Part shown: one piece after another, positions 9,531-22,349 of the stretch | Numbering within the stretch: position 1 is the stretch's first letter | Layout: every line of letters starts with the position of its first letter | DNA from: Saccharomycopsis phalli | Taxonomy: Eukaryota; Ascomycota; Saccharomycetes; Ascoideales; Saccharomycopsidaceae | Length of the DNA stretch: 64,000 nucleotides | Assembly (NCBI GenBank): GCA_020342235.1 | Contig: CP073216.1 | Location: 1,302,001-1,366,000, forward strand | Reading direction: 5' to 3' | Position numbers and translations under genes: made by a program | Notes under the pieces: model-generated | Database searches by the model: none | The model's input: only the letters and a program-made list of their open reading frames with translations | Told to the model about the DNA's origin: nothing

Positions 9531-11354
9531 ATGACCCAAGCTGTGGATCCGGTTCTTGCGACACAGTTGGAAAAGTCGATTTTCCAGCTAATCCAGCGGC
9601 CTGGCCATGTTTCAATTGTCAACACCAAGCGGTTAGCCGAGTTGTATGGCTTTGAGACGTTCGCCGAAACCGTGTCCGAGGGCCTTGAGCGGCTAACTAT
9701 TGCTGGGTCGATATTGTTGATTGACATGGATTTCCGAGGGAAAACCGTCGCCGACATTTCGCTTTCACTCACCAGCGACCAGAAAGATGCCCAGGGCATT
9801 GACCTGAAGCCCGCGCCCGAGCGCTTGTTCTACTACTTGAAGCAGCAGTTTGCGTTCACCACCACATCGAACGAGACGTTGTTGGCGTGTGTGGCACCAG
9901 TTCCGTTTGATGGTACGGGAATGCATTATGACGTGGTGCTGTTGGCGGAGTTTTCCCAGAACTTGGTGCACTTGGCCGATCTCAACCGGTACAGCATCTA
10001 TGACTCCAGAGGAACCGACAACGTCGACTTGTTCAACTACATGAGCGAGTTGTCGCTTGTGATGTCGTTTTTTGCCGCATACCAGTGTCGTTTGGCGTTG
10101 GCAAACGCGTCACACGTGCACCAGGTGGTGGACTGCTTAGCCGGGTACACAAATTTTGGGCGGGTGGTGGTGAATTTGGACCGGCGCTTGGGGGTATTTA
10201 TAGCATACTGGTCGGACCGCCGGCGGAAGCGTTACGCGCTTGAGAACATTCTGGAACCTGTTGTCGAGGCCGGATACCAGGCGATGAAGCGCATGGCGCC
10301 TGGACAGGAGCACTGCCTCCAGCTTGGGGTTGTGAGCGCTGAGAGCAACGTGCTTGTGGCACCAACTACGCTTGTGGAGTCTGCCGCTTACCGGGCCGCT
10401 GAGCGGCACGCGCTTGTTGCGGGACCGCTTTACCCGGATCTCGACGTCCTCTGTAGTACCATGCTCCTGCCGTACCGGCTTACTGCGGTAAGTAACCCGG
10501 TCGCCAAGGTCGCACTCTGCTTGCAGTTTCTTGCCGAAACTTGGGCGCCACTCGACTTGGTGGGGCTGGTGTTTGGGTCACATGCCGTGGCGGAAACCGG
10601 TACCGGTCCGCCAAAAGATCCAGTGCTAGCCGCGTTTGCAGCCCAGCGGACTGAGCACGTGACTGCAGACTTGGGTAGCGGTTACCCGGTGCGTTGCAAG
10701 CTTGAGTACCGGGTGCTCTCACAATTGGCCCAGCTAAAGTGTATAAAAATCACCCTGGCCCAGTTTGATCTTCTTCCAGCAATTGAGAAGCTCGTCACCC
10801 ATCTCCGGTCGCTCCAGCTAATCTGGAATTTGGTGCTGCCGGTCCCAATCCTGGACAATGCAGAAGAGAAAAAACCAGCGACCCACGCTAACTTGCGCGA
10901 CTTGGTGGCTTCCATCCACGACGAATCATGCCCACCTAGCGTCTCCGCAATAAAACGCCGCCTAAGTCTTAGCGAAGATACCGAGTCCCGCCTGTACTTT
11001 ATGCACGTGATGTTATCGTCAGGAGCCCTGGCGCATTATGTGGTGCAGGTGGTGTGCAACATGCCGATATTCACCAGGTTCCGGCACCTTGGCATATTGG
11101 ATAGCGATACTAAAGTGCTAAAGGTCGTTGTCGACATGGGCGCAGTGACTAACATATCCCTACATGTTAATAGTGTCCAAGTATCTGCCACCCTGCAAGA
11201 CATGGAGCAGGACCACCATGAGGGGTTACGAGCATTGTTGATACAGGGTGTCGAGCAGCTCAATGAGCATGAGGATTTGTATTTGTTTATTGCAAGCTTG
11301 CTAAAGGGGTGTAAGCCAGATGGGGAGGAAGCCAAGGTACATGGACAGATTTAG
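9531..11354 (+). CDS. MED1: Mediator complex subunit 1
   Basis: Med1 belongs to the middle module of the Mediator co-activator, which bridges gene-specific factors and RNA polymerase II. The N-terminal segment (from about residue 20: PGHVSIVNTKRLAELYGFET, then GLERLTIAGSILLIDMDF) aligns with S. cerevisiae Med1 (SITLENITRLCQTLGLESF...LSRLSTASKIIVIDVDY), which supports the call. The protein is 607 aa from the ATG at 9531 and 619 aa from the in-frame ATG at 9495. The shorter form is preferred because the Reb1-like promoter site lies just upstream of 9495. The sequence is GC-richer than its neighbours and contains many CTG codons, to be read as Ser. Confidence 0.85.
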   Translation: MTQAVDPVLATQLEKSIFQLIQRPGHVSIVNTKRLAELYGFETFAETVSEGLERLTIAGSILLIDMDFRGKTVADISLSLTSDQKDAQGIDLKPAPERLFYYLKQQFAFTTTSNETLLACVAPVPFDGTGMHYDVVLLAEFSQNLVHLADLNRYSIYDSRGTDNVDLFNYMSELSLVMSFFAAYQCRLALANASHVHQVVDCLAGYTNFGRVVVNLDRRLGVFIAYWSDRRRKRYALENILEPVVEAGYQAMKRMAPGQEHCLQLGVVSAESNVLVAPTTLVESAAYRAAERHALVAGPLYPDLDVLCSTMLLPYRLTAVSNPVAKVALCLQFLAETWAPLDLVGLVFGSHAVAETGTGPPKDPVLAAFAAQRTEHVTADLGSGYPVRCKLEYRVLSQLAQLKCIKITLAQFDLLPAIEKLVTHLRSLQLIWNLVLPVPILDNAEEKKPATHANLRDLVASIHDESCPPSVSAIKRRLSLSEDTESRLYFMHVMLSSGALAHYVVQVVCNMPIFTRFRHLGILDSDTKVLKVVVDMGAVTNISLHVNSVQVSATLQDMEQDHHEGLRALLIQGVEQLNEHEDLYLFIASLLKGCKPDGEEAKVHGQI

Positions 11355-12397
11355 ATTGGGTAGGCAGTTTTTTCTGGTGCTGATTTACATGTACTGATTC
11401 ATCTGTTGTTATACTGACATTATCTACTCAGATATTCTTCAAAGCTTATACTGACCTTATTCCATCTATCCTGGAAATCCAAAGTCATTTCACACTTACT
11501 ATTATTGACATGCATGGCCCTTTATGATATTTCACTTTCGTGATTCGTCATGGTTCAATCAAATTGTATAATTATCAACTGTCGAAATTATTTCGCCAAC
11601 ATGAATATAAATTGCATAACCTGTAACATTTCGCTAGATGTCAAAGAATCAACATAATAATCCATACAGTGTACATGGAAATTGCTTAAATACTCGTCTC
11701 AAAGCACAAATTTCAGTCATGTCGCAGTGGATTTTACGTGTTTGACATATTTACAACATCCAAAGTGGCTTCATGGCAATGTACAGCAGTTTCATTAGGT
11801 AGCTGTATTCCATTTGTCATGTTTACCTCTCACTTTGTTTTACTATCCTATTTGGACTGATGGCTACTAGTCATCCTATTAACTTTGGTTGCTTTACTCC
11901 TACTATTGTCGTTTATTCTGGCCATCCTACTCTCTAGATTTTCTATTTGCATTGACTGCTTCTTTTGAAACTACAGCACAGGAATTGGACCAGTGCGTCT
12001 CAACAATTGGACTTTATAAATAAAACTATCCTGATTACCTGTGTGTTTGATGGTTCAATGGGTATAAAGCCCAGTTGAAAGTCCACTTGGCCACACGATA
12101 ATCAATCGTTCCATATCACAGACAAATGGATAATGTAATATAGTGACGAGGATACTAGTTTGTAAAATAGCTAAAATACATTTTCTTGATTATTCCAAGT
12201 AAAGTCAGAAATACAAGTCAGAAATAAACAAGTCATGGGAAAACCCATAAAGTTTCAAGTCTCTTTTCTACAGCTATGCTCTCATATGAGCCCGCTTTAA
12301 ACACTTGTAAATCGCTGGGCAACGATAAGGTATCAATTTCGCCAATACTACAGGATGCAAAACAGTTGTATTAGACACTATCAACACGACAAGCACA
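11355..12397. other. Intergenic region, nothing recognised
   Basis: This AT-rich 1-kb space lies between the convergent 3' ends of MED1 and COQ5. No open frame, RNA gene or repeat was supported. Confidence 0.5.
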
Positions 12398-13689
<1,292 letters not shown>

Positions 13690-13690
<1 letters not shown>

Positions 13691-14210
13691 TGAGTGAGCT
13701 ACGTATCTATTTACAAGACTTGCTGAGCCTTACTGATTGGAATCTTTAACGTGGAAGCAGGATGCTTAGATTCAACTTTTAGCGTTGCCGTAGCCAGTGG
13801 TCATTAATCTGGAACCATCAAGGACAATAAAAAATCACACTCAAGAACACATATACCCACTCAATAGCTCTTCAAGAGCACCGTAAGATGGTCCTAGGAG
13901 TGAAATCCGAACCTCTATACATGCCTCCCATGCAAGACTCTCGTCACGCTCATCATTGGCACAGTATACAATAATCATTCAAAAAAATGGCGTTGATATC
14001 AAAATCATAAAGCAATCTGAGCAAGCAACCGACGACTGTTCCTGCTCCAAGAGACAATAAAGGCTTTACCACCAATCCGGTTGCCTCTTTAGATAAAAAA
14101 CAGTATACGAGTGAAATAAGCTCGTCATTGTAATGACTAAATCCTTTATAGAAAACACCTTCTAATATGCAGCTCGCTATTACTTTTCGTATATTTGGGT
14201 TCACAACATC
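13690..14210 (-). mobile_element. LTR-retrotransposon fossil, probably Ty1/copia-type pol fragment (A)
   Basis: The segment is clearly homologous to 20480-20810, sharing GAAGCAGGATG and the order of blocks through CATTCAAAAAA. On the minus strand part of it resembles the first reverse-transcriptase block of copia-type pol (FDINAIFLND). It is broken in many places and looks old. No LTRs could be paired with it. Family assignment is weak. Confidence 0.45.
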
Positions 14211-14403
14211 GTTGGATTCACCACATCTACACCCTGAAAAATACGCTCTTAACCAAGACCAAAAAGCTCATAATCAATCTTTTTAATATGTCAGATGCTC
14301 CGAATAACCGTAATAGTAGTTAATATAGTTATATAACCATTAATGCTTATATCGGTCTTGCTTCCCACTGAAGGATCTTCTACCAATACCCAGCAAAAAG
14401 AAT

Positions 14404-14473
14404 GCGACGACCGGGAATCGAACCCGGGGCCCAACCTTGGGAAAGTTGGATTTTACCACTAAACCATCATCGC
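14404..14473 (-). tRNA. tRNA-Gly (anticodon CCC)
   Basis: The reverse complement folds as a 70-nt tRNA. The acceptor stem GCGATGA pairs with TCGTCGC; the D arm is GGTTTAGTGG; the anticodon stem-loop CAACT-TTCCCAA-GGTTG has CCC at the anticodon position; and the T arm is CCGGGTTCGATTCCCGG. A T5 tract follows on the transcribed strand (about 14396-14400), fitting Pol III termination. No intron is present. Confidence 0.95.
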
Positions 14474-14489
14474 TCACGTTAAAAATTTG

Positions 14490-16330
14490 TAACGGGCAAT
14501 CCCCGGTACCTCTCCTTTGGTGCATAGAAAGTACACGTGAATGGCACGTGAAGGCATACAACAGGCAATGAACAACATGAAGAAGACTTGGAGTCCTGGA
14601 ACAAGGTCTAGGCCCTACGAGTATACATCTTTAAGTTACATTGCACCAAGAGTCAGACATACTCTTTCCTATTAAGGACAAAAGAAGGTCGAGACCGTCC
14701 TAAAAAGGATTCTTACGCCTCCACCAGACACAAGACAATGGAACACCTCCACCATATAGAATAATATAAATAGCTGGGAAACCTGCTATGAAGCCAACTA
14801 ACTTTGGGAGAAATTCCATCTTAGCTTATTATAACAAACATTATTGTAAGCTCCTTCTATCCCCTCGGAATAGTATTTTATTGAGGTAATACTGAATATC
14901 CTGACCATTTAGGATATTGACTATTACAAAATTTTTGTTTTGGCAGGGTACCTTATCAAATTAAATGCATTATCGGTTAGGAGCACATGGCAAAGGGTAT
15001 GTGTTTGTGTATTGTTCAAGCAGACATGTGCATGACTATAAATATATCATGGCACTCTTGAGGAAAAATATAAAATTACAATGATAATACTGTCAACATC
15101 CGTATTTCTGATCTAGGAAGCAGCGGAATTTTATCCAATGGAATCAACCTGATAGTCGGTCAGTCTATTCTGTTTACATATGGTAGCGCCACAAGGTTCA
15201 ATCATGGCACGATTCAACAACAATCAGAGATCTCAGTCAGAGCAAATTAAAATCTCCTAAATTTCACGTCCCATTTTATTGTGGAACTCACATTTCGGCC
15301 TTAGTGGAATTTTCGCATTCATATGAATCTCCTTCCACCAGACGCTGGAATAACAAACGCCAGCATGATAATAATCAATCACCAGAGGGTAGTGTCCGGA
15401 CAGAGAAACGGAGAAATGGCATTGTCAAGTCGGAAAAGAGATGTTATAATTGAAGCAAATTAGGACACCTTAAGCGAGACTGTGGATTATCTCAGAAGGA
15501 TGGGGTGATAAAGGAGAATTGGAAACAAAAGGCAAAAGGCATGAAACTCGACAACAGCGAGTATTGGAGTTATACAAGGTTGCCACCCGGAAAGAATTAT
15601 GTAGCGATGGCCACATATTTACACAAGAATGGCATCACATATATATTCTTGATGATGACATGTCAAGCTAGAGGCGTTCATATCGTTTGAGCCTAAAAGA
15701 TTGAAATGAATTATAAACACAAATTGAGGGATTACACGAAATGAATATTTCCAACGATGCTCCCATACCGACCGCTGTAGTTTATACACAGAAATGACGG
15801 AAGCAAATGACTCTATGTGGATACGATAAAGAGATTACCAACGTCAGCCATGACGCATATTACTTATGACGAGGGCTTGGTTTTCTGAGAACGACTAATG
15901 GATTTAGTTAAACAATAGGAACAAAAATTAGAACTAAAGTTATAATGGTGGAAGCTCATATAAACAAAGCTTACAGGTAAACAAGCACCAGATGAATATA
16001 ATCTATGAAATGAGTGAGATATTGTACACACGAGCATATTCCACCTGACTAAAAGTTCCGAGAAGAAATCAGAGGAACATGGTATAGGTCCGTATCAAAT
16101 AACAAGAAGATCCAAAGTACCTACAAAGTCAAAGTAAGCACTGGGAAAAGAATGGTTATCAATATCACAAGGCTAAGAAAGTATTATATGCCACAACCTG
16201 TAGATCAGGATGAATTCAGAACTGCGACAAGATTACATTATTTCTAGAAATAGAAGGAGGTACAGCAGTAATATTAATTGTATGAAGGTAAGGGTGGACC
16301 GGTAGCGACTCCGGACACTTTGACGAACAC
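14490..16330 (+). mobile_element. Ty3/gypsy-type LTR-retrotransposon fossil beside tRNA-Gly
   Basis: An LTR-like stretch with a TATA box (near 14764) lies at about 14540-14940, followed by an apparent internal region. Recognisable parts are a gag-type CCHC zinc-knuckle region near 15450-15485 and, near 16080-16200, an integrase C-terminal GPY/F-like module. The element is broken many times, and most of pol appears to be missing. It lies directly upstream of a tRNA gene, the preferred target of Ty3-like elements. Ends are approximate and no 3' LTR was matched. Confidence 0.5.
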
Positions 16331-17005
16331 CTTAAGAAATAACGGATATGTTACCAGGCGACTTACAAGAGTTTAATGCCGGAGATTGTTGGTTTGTCGA
16401 GGACGACCAGGTTTCATTATACAAGCCCAAAGGAACGGTAAAATTGACATGTATGTGGCTAATCTAATGTCTTATGTCAAGTGTACCAGCATGATGATCA
16501 TTTATCATGAAAAATGGAATAGAAAGATCTACCATATGAGAATCCTTATGGCCATGAAGTTAGCCAGCATAAATTTATATATGCTAAACGTATGGTGGTT
16601 GAGATTCTATCAATATCGACACTTTTATTACTCGGTATGAATTTTTGCATTCTCCCTAGTAATATTGTATGCCAGATGACCGTGGAAGAATAGTTTCCAC
16701 CTAATCAATAGTATGTTGGAAAATGTCTTTATAATATTGTTTTATTTAAAATAGATATGTGATTTTATTCAACAAAGTCAAATGAAGTTGTGTATGAGTA
16801 TTGTTGAGTATTTTACTTATTGAATAGTTTGCTTGTTAACTATTGTACTTATTGTACTTCTAATATATTTTATTTATTGGATATTTCATTAAACGTTTAT
16901 CTCCCTTTGAGTATTACATGTCTTTTTAAGGTGGCACGTGCATGTACTAAACTGAAGTTAGCCCATGTACTACTTACTACAATGATTTTTAAACAAAATG
17001 CCAAT

Positions 17006-17636
17006 ATGATTTCAAGGCTTGCCCAGTCAAGTATGCTTTCAAGAAATATAATAATCAAAAGGGGATTTAGGTCATCTATTGCCAATAATAAAAGCAAAAA
17101 GCCAGATATATTCAAAGTATCCAAGAAGGTGAATTCCCAAAAGAATGTCAATCCAGAAGTCGAGTCAGAAGTCAGTCCAGAAGTCACACAAGATGACGTT
17201 GGCAAGCATCCATCTTCAGATGAAACAAGTACCCAAGACAGTCTTCACAGAAAATCCATTGACGATTCAATTGCATCATTACAGCAACGAATCAACAATG
17301 ATTCAGCTGGGTTGGAAAAGACCCTACAGAAAGTATGTTAGCACTCTGTTCATTTACACCATTCCCCCTTATTAACTTTAGCTCCAAGACCCAATTAGAA
17401 AACCCAGTCTTTGGGATTTCCGATGGGCATTAGTCAACACCTTTGTACTTTCTTCAGTAATTTATTTTCTCTTCCAATATTCTTGGGAGTCAATGGACTA
17501 TGAAGAGAAAGAAATGGAGTATTTACAGCGTATCGAAGTACTAGAGGCTGAAATTCGTCGTTTGGAAGCAGAGCAATCGGTCGCTGTACACAACACTCTT
17601 CAGCAAAGACCTTGGTACAGCAGATTATTCTGGTAG
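17006..17636 (+). CDS. Mitochondrial single-membrane-span coiled-coil protein, INA17-like; one intron
   Basis: The gene has two exons, 17006-17332 and 17382-17636, giving 193 aa. The 49-nt intron (17333-17381) has GTATGT at its 5' end and a TTATTAACTTTAG branch/acceptor region. Splicing joins ...EKTLQK to LQDPIRKPSLWDFRWALVNT and opens the full frame to TAG. The N terminus is basic and Ser/Arg-rich (SMLSRNIIIKRGFRSS), like a mitochondrial presequence. A membrane segment (about LVNTFVLSSVIYFLFQY) follows, then a coiled coil (MEYLQRIEVLEAEIRRLEAE) and a WYSRLFW end. The layout of presequence, one span and coiled coil resembles Ina17, an F1Fo-ATP-synthase assembly factor of the inner membrane; this match is tentative. 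An in-frame ATG at 16982 would add eight residues. Confidence 0.75.
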
Positions 17637-17815
17637 CGAACCCACCAACAAGACCTTGGTAAAAACATTTGCGTGGTGATGCAAAACACGACATACTGTT
17701 AATATATGCACTTTTTTGGGGCTCCTGTTTGGTACTAACTAGTGTTCCTGTTGGACCATCATGTACTTTTCGGTTCTTTTACATATTCAAAAAGCGGCTC
17801 TTATTGGACTTGTAA

Positions 17816-19432
17816 TTATCCATAAAGATTCTTCATCAACATTAACTTCTCTTTTAAGTTTAAAAATGCCACGGTGCTGGTCAAATCTAGAGGTAAGTCA
17901 CTTGGTAAATAATAGCGGTATAATTTTGTCAACAAGTCTTTGATCACATTTGCATTTTCAGTGTCTACTTTCAATCTTTTATATCCGGTATTTGCTGCCC
18001 GAGAGTTGACTAATAAATGACTTAAACAGAAAAGTTTCAAGGTTAAGTCGATACTCGACACCTTTGGCTGGAATTCTAGGACATTCTTTGGCAATATTTT
18101 CAAATCAGAAGACGTGTCTTGATCAAATAATAGATTTTTTAATTGTAATCTGTTCTTGTTCATGTTAGCAAGTTCCTGTATTGTTTTGCTCGTAATGTAC
18201 GAAAAGAAGCTACCCGAGTCAACCGTGGAGATTGAACTCTCTGGGAATGAGGATGTAAATATGTATAGCGCAAATAAGCTTCTGAATCGCTGGAATTCTA
18301 AGTTGCTTCTAGTGGAAATAAAAAATTTCTGAATGATTTTCAACAAGACATGGCGATTGCCAGTGATACTTTGAAATGTGTTGAATAGGTCTGAGGAGTT
18401 GACATCTTGGCATAAGATTAAATGGCTGATATTTTCAACTGCTAGTAATATGTGTTTTGGATCGACCAAGTTTGTGTCGGCCAAACATATGAAGGAAATA
18501 AGCAGTAGCTGCTTTACCACCTTGGGGCGAGGGTCCAACTTTCTGACTATCTCCGATATGAATGCAAGCTTTAAAAGATGAGTGTGTGGGTTGACTGTTT
18601 CCGGATTGTGACGTTTCTTAGTTGGGGAGACCGGGAGCGAGGTATCTGGGGAAATTGGAGAGTTTAAATTGGACGATCCATGAATGGAAGACCCATAAAC
18701 AGAGGAACCAGGAACTGACGGAGGAACTGACGGAGGAACTGATAAGGAAGGCTGGGGTACACCAACTGTGAAAAATTCTTCAATCCGGAACGTTGAATCC
18801 GATAATACTAAGTCTATAATTTCTCCATGAAGGCCGATACTTTTCAAGTAGCCAAGTGCTTCTTGGCAAGATAAAAGGTTCTTGATATTAAGCCGGCTCA
18901 ATATTCTGATGTTTGCTTCAATGGCATAAACGTCACCAGAGCCAACTGTACGCTCAATCAAGGCTAGTAGCTGTTTTTTGGTGGTACGAATGGCATGTAC
19001 CAAGGGCTTGCCAGATCGTCCTACACTGTGTGCGTCATTCTTGGCTTGCATAGTTTCCCTTTTCCTTTTAGCCCCTCTTTTGCCTTTCGCCTCAGGGATA
19101 ACTTCCCTTTGTGGCATGTCCTTGTTTGCCTGTAGGAGCGCTCCAATATAAATTGCGGGCTGTCGCACTTTTTCAGGTCTCACTTTGGGATGCTGGACAA
19201 AAAAATTAAAATTAACAGTTTCCTTTTTCCGAGTAGTTGTCTCAATAATAGGCTCCAATTCCTCTTCCTTGATTTCGTTTTCCTTGTTCACCAAGGTCAA
19301 AAAATTCAGGTCTAAGTACTCGTTGATCGCTTCAAATGCATCTTTTTCCTGTGTCTGCCGCTTATTATTTTGTGTTTTTGTAATTGCTCGAAGCACCTCA
19401 TCATCAGAAGTCGACTCTGAATCGGACAGCAT
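17816..19432 (-). CDS. Unrecognised nuclear-type protein (538 aa)
   Basis: The first ATG (19432) gives 538 aa; the frame extends upstream only from TTG. The N terminus is acidic and Ser-rich (MLSDSESTSDDEVL). A basic cluster near residues 125-135 (KGKRGAKRKRE) looks like a nuclear localisation signal. A low-complexity Pro/Ser segment (PPSVPPSVPGSSVYGSS) precedes SPTKKR, a possible CDK site. The rest is predicted mostly helical. The central region (LLALIERTVGSGDVYAIEAN...) is weakly reminiscent of the helical repeats of Wapl/Rad61 cohesin regulators, but I cannot confirm this and assign no function. Its 3' end is 179 bp from that of the convergent INA17-like gene. Confidence 0.7.
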   Translation of the reverse strand: MLSDSESTSDDEVLRAITKTQNNKRQTQEKDAFEAINEYLDLNFLTLVNKENEIKEEELEPIIETTTRKKETVNFNFFVQHPKVRPEKVRQPAIYIGALLQANKDMPQREVIPEAKGKRGAKRKRETMQAKNDAHSVGRSGKPLVHAIRTTKKQLLALIERTVGSGDVYAIEANIRILSRLNIKNLLSCQEALGYLKSIGLHGEIIDLVLSDSTFRIEEFFTVGVPQPSLSVPPSVPPSVPGSSVYGSSIHGSSNLNSPISPDTSLPVSPTKKRHNPETVNPHTHLLKLAFISEIVRKLDPRPKVVKQLLLISFICLADTNLVDPKHILLAVENISHLILCQDVNSSDLFNTFQSITGNRHVLLKIIQKFFISTRSNLEFQRFRSLFALYIFTSSFPESSISTVDSGSFFSYITSKTIQELANMNKNRLQLKNLLFDQDTSSDLKILPKNVLEFQPKVSSIDLTLKLFCLSHLLVNSRAANTGYKRLKVDTENANVIKDLLTKLYRYYLPSDLPLDLTSTVAFLNLKEKLMLMKNLYG

Positions 19433-20479
19433 TTCAAGAATAAGCGCCAAAAGCGGGCTTGCTGAGTAACAATGTTCAAAGTACCAGTGGAAAAGAAAGA
19501 CCAATTTCCAGCCGACCTAGCATGCATAACGGATCAGACCAGTTGGGGAAAAATGGCGTACTAACGAAATGCTACAGTGTGTATAATCCATTGGTTTTTA
19601 TTTTTTGAGTCCTTTTATGAGCAGTTTTTCTTTAATTCCGCTGGTGGGCTTGAATTGTTGAATAGAAACATGGAGTTTGCCTCTGGACCAGACCAGGTGG
19701 CGGTGTGCAGATGAGAAAAATATGAAAAGGATCATATCAAATTCGGCGGAAACTACCAATTTTGAGTTACTGATAGGATATTGTGCCACTGATTCGTTAT
19801 GATACCAATCAATGATGCTGACCAGCACAATGATCATCAGAGGCATAGTCACGAATCACCAGACAGGTCACAATTTATCAGTATTGCACCTTTTAATCAA
19901 TCCATATACTTGGATTCTGTGCCAAGGCAAATTAAACAACATGAATCCTCCTCTCCTAAAAGAAAGACAATGGGCCCCACTTGAGATAATCAATCAAAAT
20001 AATAGCTCAGCCAACATAACAAAACTCCCAATCAACAATGAGCTCTCACATTCGTGTATATAGGTGGCCTTTGGCATACCATAAGGATCACCTTACCACC
20101 CTTTTATAATCGCACCACCTCTACTCTCGACCATTGGCCTCGTGTTAAAGTAATTGGACTCATGGCATAATAATCTACAATCAGGCAGCAGGAAGTCCAA
20201 AGATTTCAGCCTCAGAATTGCCATAAATGGCCCAAGACATCAAGGGCTTCTCAAACGACCTAAGTGCTTGGAATTGCATGGAAAACGACATTGCTTGGAA
20301 ACTTCAACCCACTCAATTCCCAGAAAAATAATTTGCTTGTCTCTCCTCCTACATGGCCAAGGACAAACCCCCAAAATAAAACTCTAGAAACCCTAGAACA
20401 TAGAATAATCTTCAAACTCCGGGTCATGATAAACCGAATCACTGGACACCCTTACCCTCAGACATAGGCTAAGTATCAG
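19433..20479. other. Intergenic region, no gene seen
   Basis: This is the 5' side of the 538-aa gene and the start of the gene-poor block. Only short overlapping open frames occur, none with recognisable features. Confidence 0.45.
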
Positions 20480-20810
20480 CGTACGCTAACCAAGTAAGCT
20501 ACATCTCTGTGCACTAGGCATATTGAAGCAGGATGTCTCCAATCAAACTCTTCTAAAACGAATTTTCATGGATATAATGGCTCATTAATCCCAAAAACCA
20601 CTCAAAGAACATATATCCCTCCAAAGCACTATCTGATGACGCTAGGAGCGAAAACCAAAACCCTACTCATATCTCCCATTTTAGACTCTCGCCATTCTCG
20701 ACATTGGCATAGCATACAATGACCATTCAAAAAATGACGTTGATATCATAATCCTGAAAAAATCCAAGCAGATGACCTACAGCAGGCCCTGATTCAGCAA
20801 AAATAGAGTG
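20480..20810 (-). mobile_element. LTR-retrotransposon fossil, probably Ty1/copia-type pol fragment (B)
   Basis: This is a second copy of the fossil at 13690-14210, diverged from it but collinear for about 300 bp. It is broken and old, and no LTRs are assigned. It may extend rightward to about 21010. Confidence 0.4.
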
Positions 20811-22337
20811 ATTAATGACCAAGTAGACAAAACTTCAACTTCCAAAAAGGCAAATACTATTGCATCTATCACTCACCTGGGCCACTATAAGACTATTACC
20901 GGAACGGAATCATTCCATATCGCGACACAACTAGGAAAAACCTTATTCTTGATTAGCCAACTTGACGGGAAACGTTCAACATCAAGTACCACCAACACAG
21001 TACGACCAAAAGTACTACTCTAAGTAGCCTCTATGAGTAGACGGATATTACTAAGGCGTATGCTGGACCATATCTATCTAGTGTATTTAGTATACTGCAA
21101 AAGGGTATAACATTATTATTTTTAACCAAAGAGTATACTCCAGCAAATGAAATTCCTGTTACAAACCGAGGGAATAATAACTTTGGTATCCACTGGTTGT
21201 GCCATTCGTGATAAGTTGTTTATTGTGATAATCCCTAGCGGTTTCTTCATTTAGGGTATACGAAAAGTAGCAGCACACAGCACACAGCACACAGCCTCCG
21301 GATCCCAGAACCTTTGCCCTCATAGAAATACTTGAGAAGTTCGTTGGCTACGCAATGTATGAAAGCGACTAGAAGGTCTCTTTTCTGATGCAGATGCTCA
21401 ACAAGATGGACTCAGATCAGACACTCAAAGAGAGACAAGAAAATACTACAGTCTACAGTAGCTACTTTCTAAAACATTATTAAACAGCACGACGAATGTC
21501 AGTCCCTCAGAGATCAAATGAACCTCTTATCAGATGCTTACAGGTGCATGCAATCCTCAGCTCAATTCACAGTTGCCCAGTGGAAGCGTCATGGCAAGTT
21601 GGAAGAACTGGAAATGACTACTTGGAGTACAAATGTTATGTACATATTCTACTACGACTTGCAATTCTCAGAGATCTCTCATGTTTTCTAACACATAAAT
21701 ACTTAACTCTTCAGCGGGAGTAATACACTCAAAAGAGTTTTGTTGACCACAAGTTAATTCGAACTCATTTAGTTTTACCAAACCATGACAGAACATGTCT
21801 TCTCCACTCCACTATAAGATTCAGCAAACTTAACTCAGCACAGGCACCGAGATTCTCACATACTAACATTGAATATTATCACACAACAGTACCGCGTCAT
21901 TAACATCTTTAATCCCATACAGAGACAAGCGAGCCGATAAAGGGTTTTCTCAACAGCGTTACTGGTTCTGGATTTCTCAAGTGAAGTATATTCGTCCAGT
22001 CGCCGAATTGCCAGATAAATGCTCAAAGGAAAGTGATTATGATTATCTTTACAATTGCTTGCATTTAGTTTCTTTGTCGGTGTATTAATATCAACTTTTT
22101 ATTGTTATTTTTGGTCAATACTAATATCCAAGTCATGGAAATGTTGGTGGATGAATTCTCTTCATACGTATCTTGTGAAATCCTCCATGGTGAATTTAAT
22201 AAATCACGTCATTGGAAAAGGTTAGCCTACCATTCGCAGATTTGAGACATAATCCATCTTGGTTACCACAGTGTTTGGTGTAAAGTTAGTCTAGACTAAC
22301 GATAGGATAAAACTTTCAACTCTCATAATAAGCCTGA
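20811..22337. other. Gene-poor region with decayed duplicated segments
   Basis: No gene is supported. A stretch at about 21880-21970 (ACAAGCGAGCCGATAAAGGG and flanks) recurs in altered form at about 28080-28170 and 29690-29780, so this is part of the same ancient duplication landscape as the adhesin block. A short GCACACA triplet occurs at about 21271-21292. Confidence 0.45.
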
Positions 22338-22349
22338 ATTTCCAGCTCT

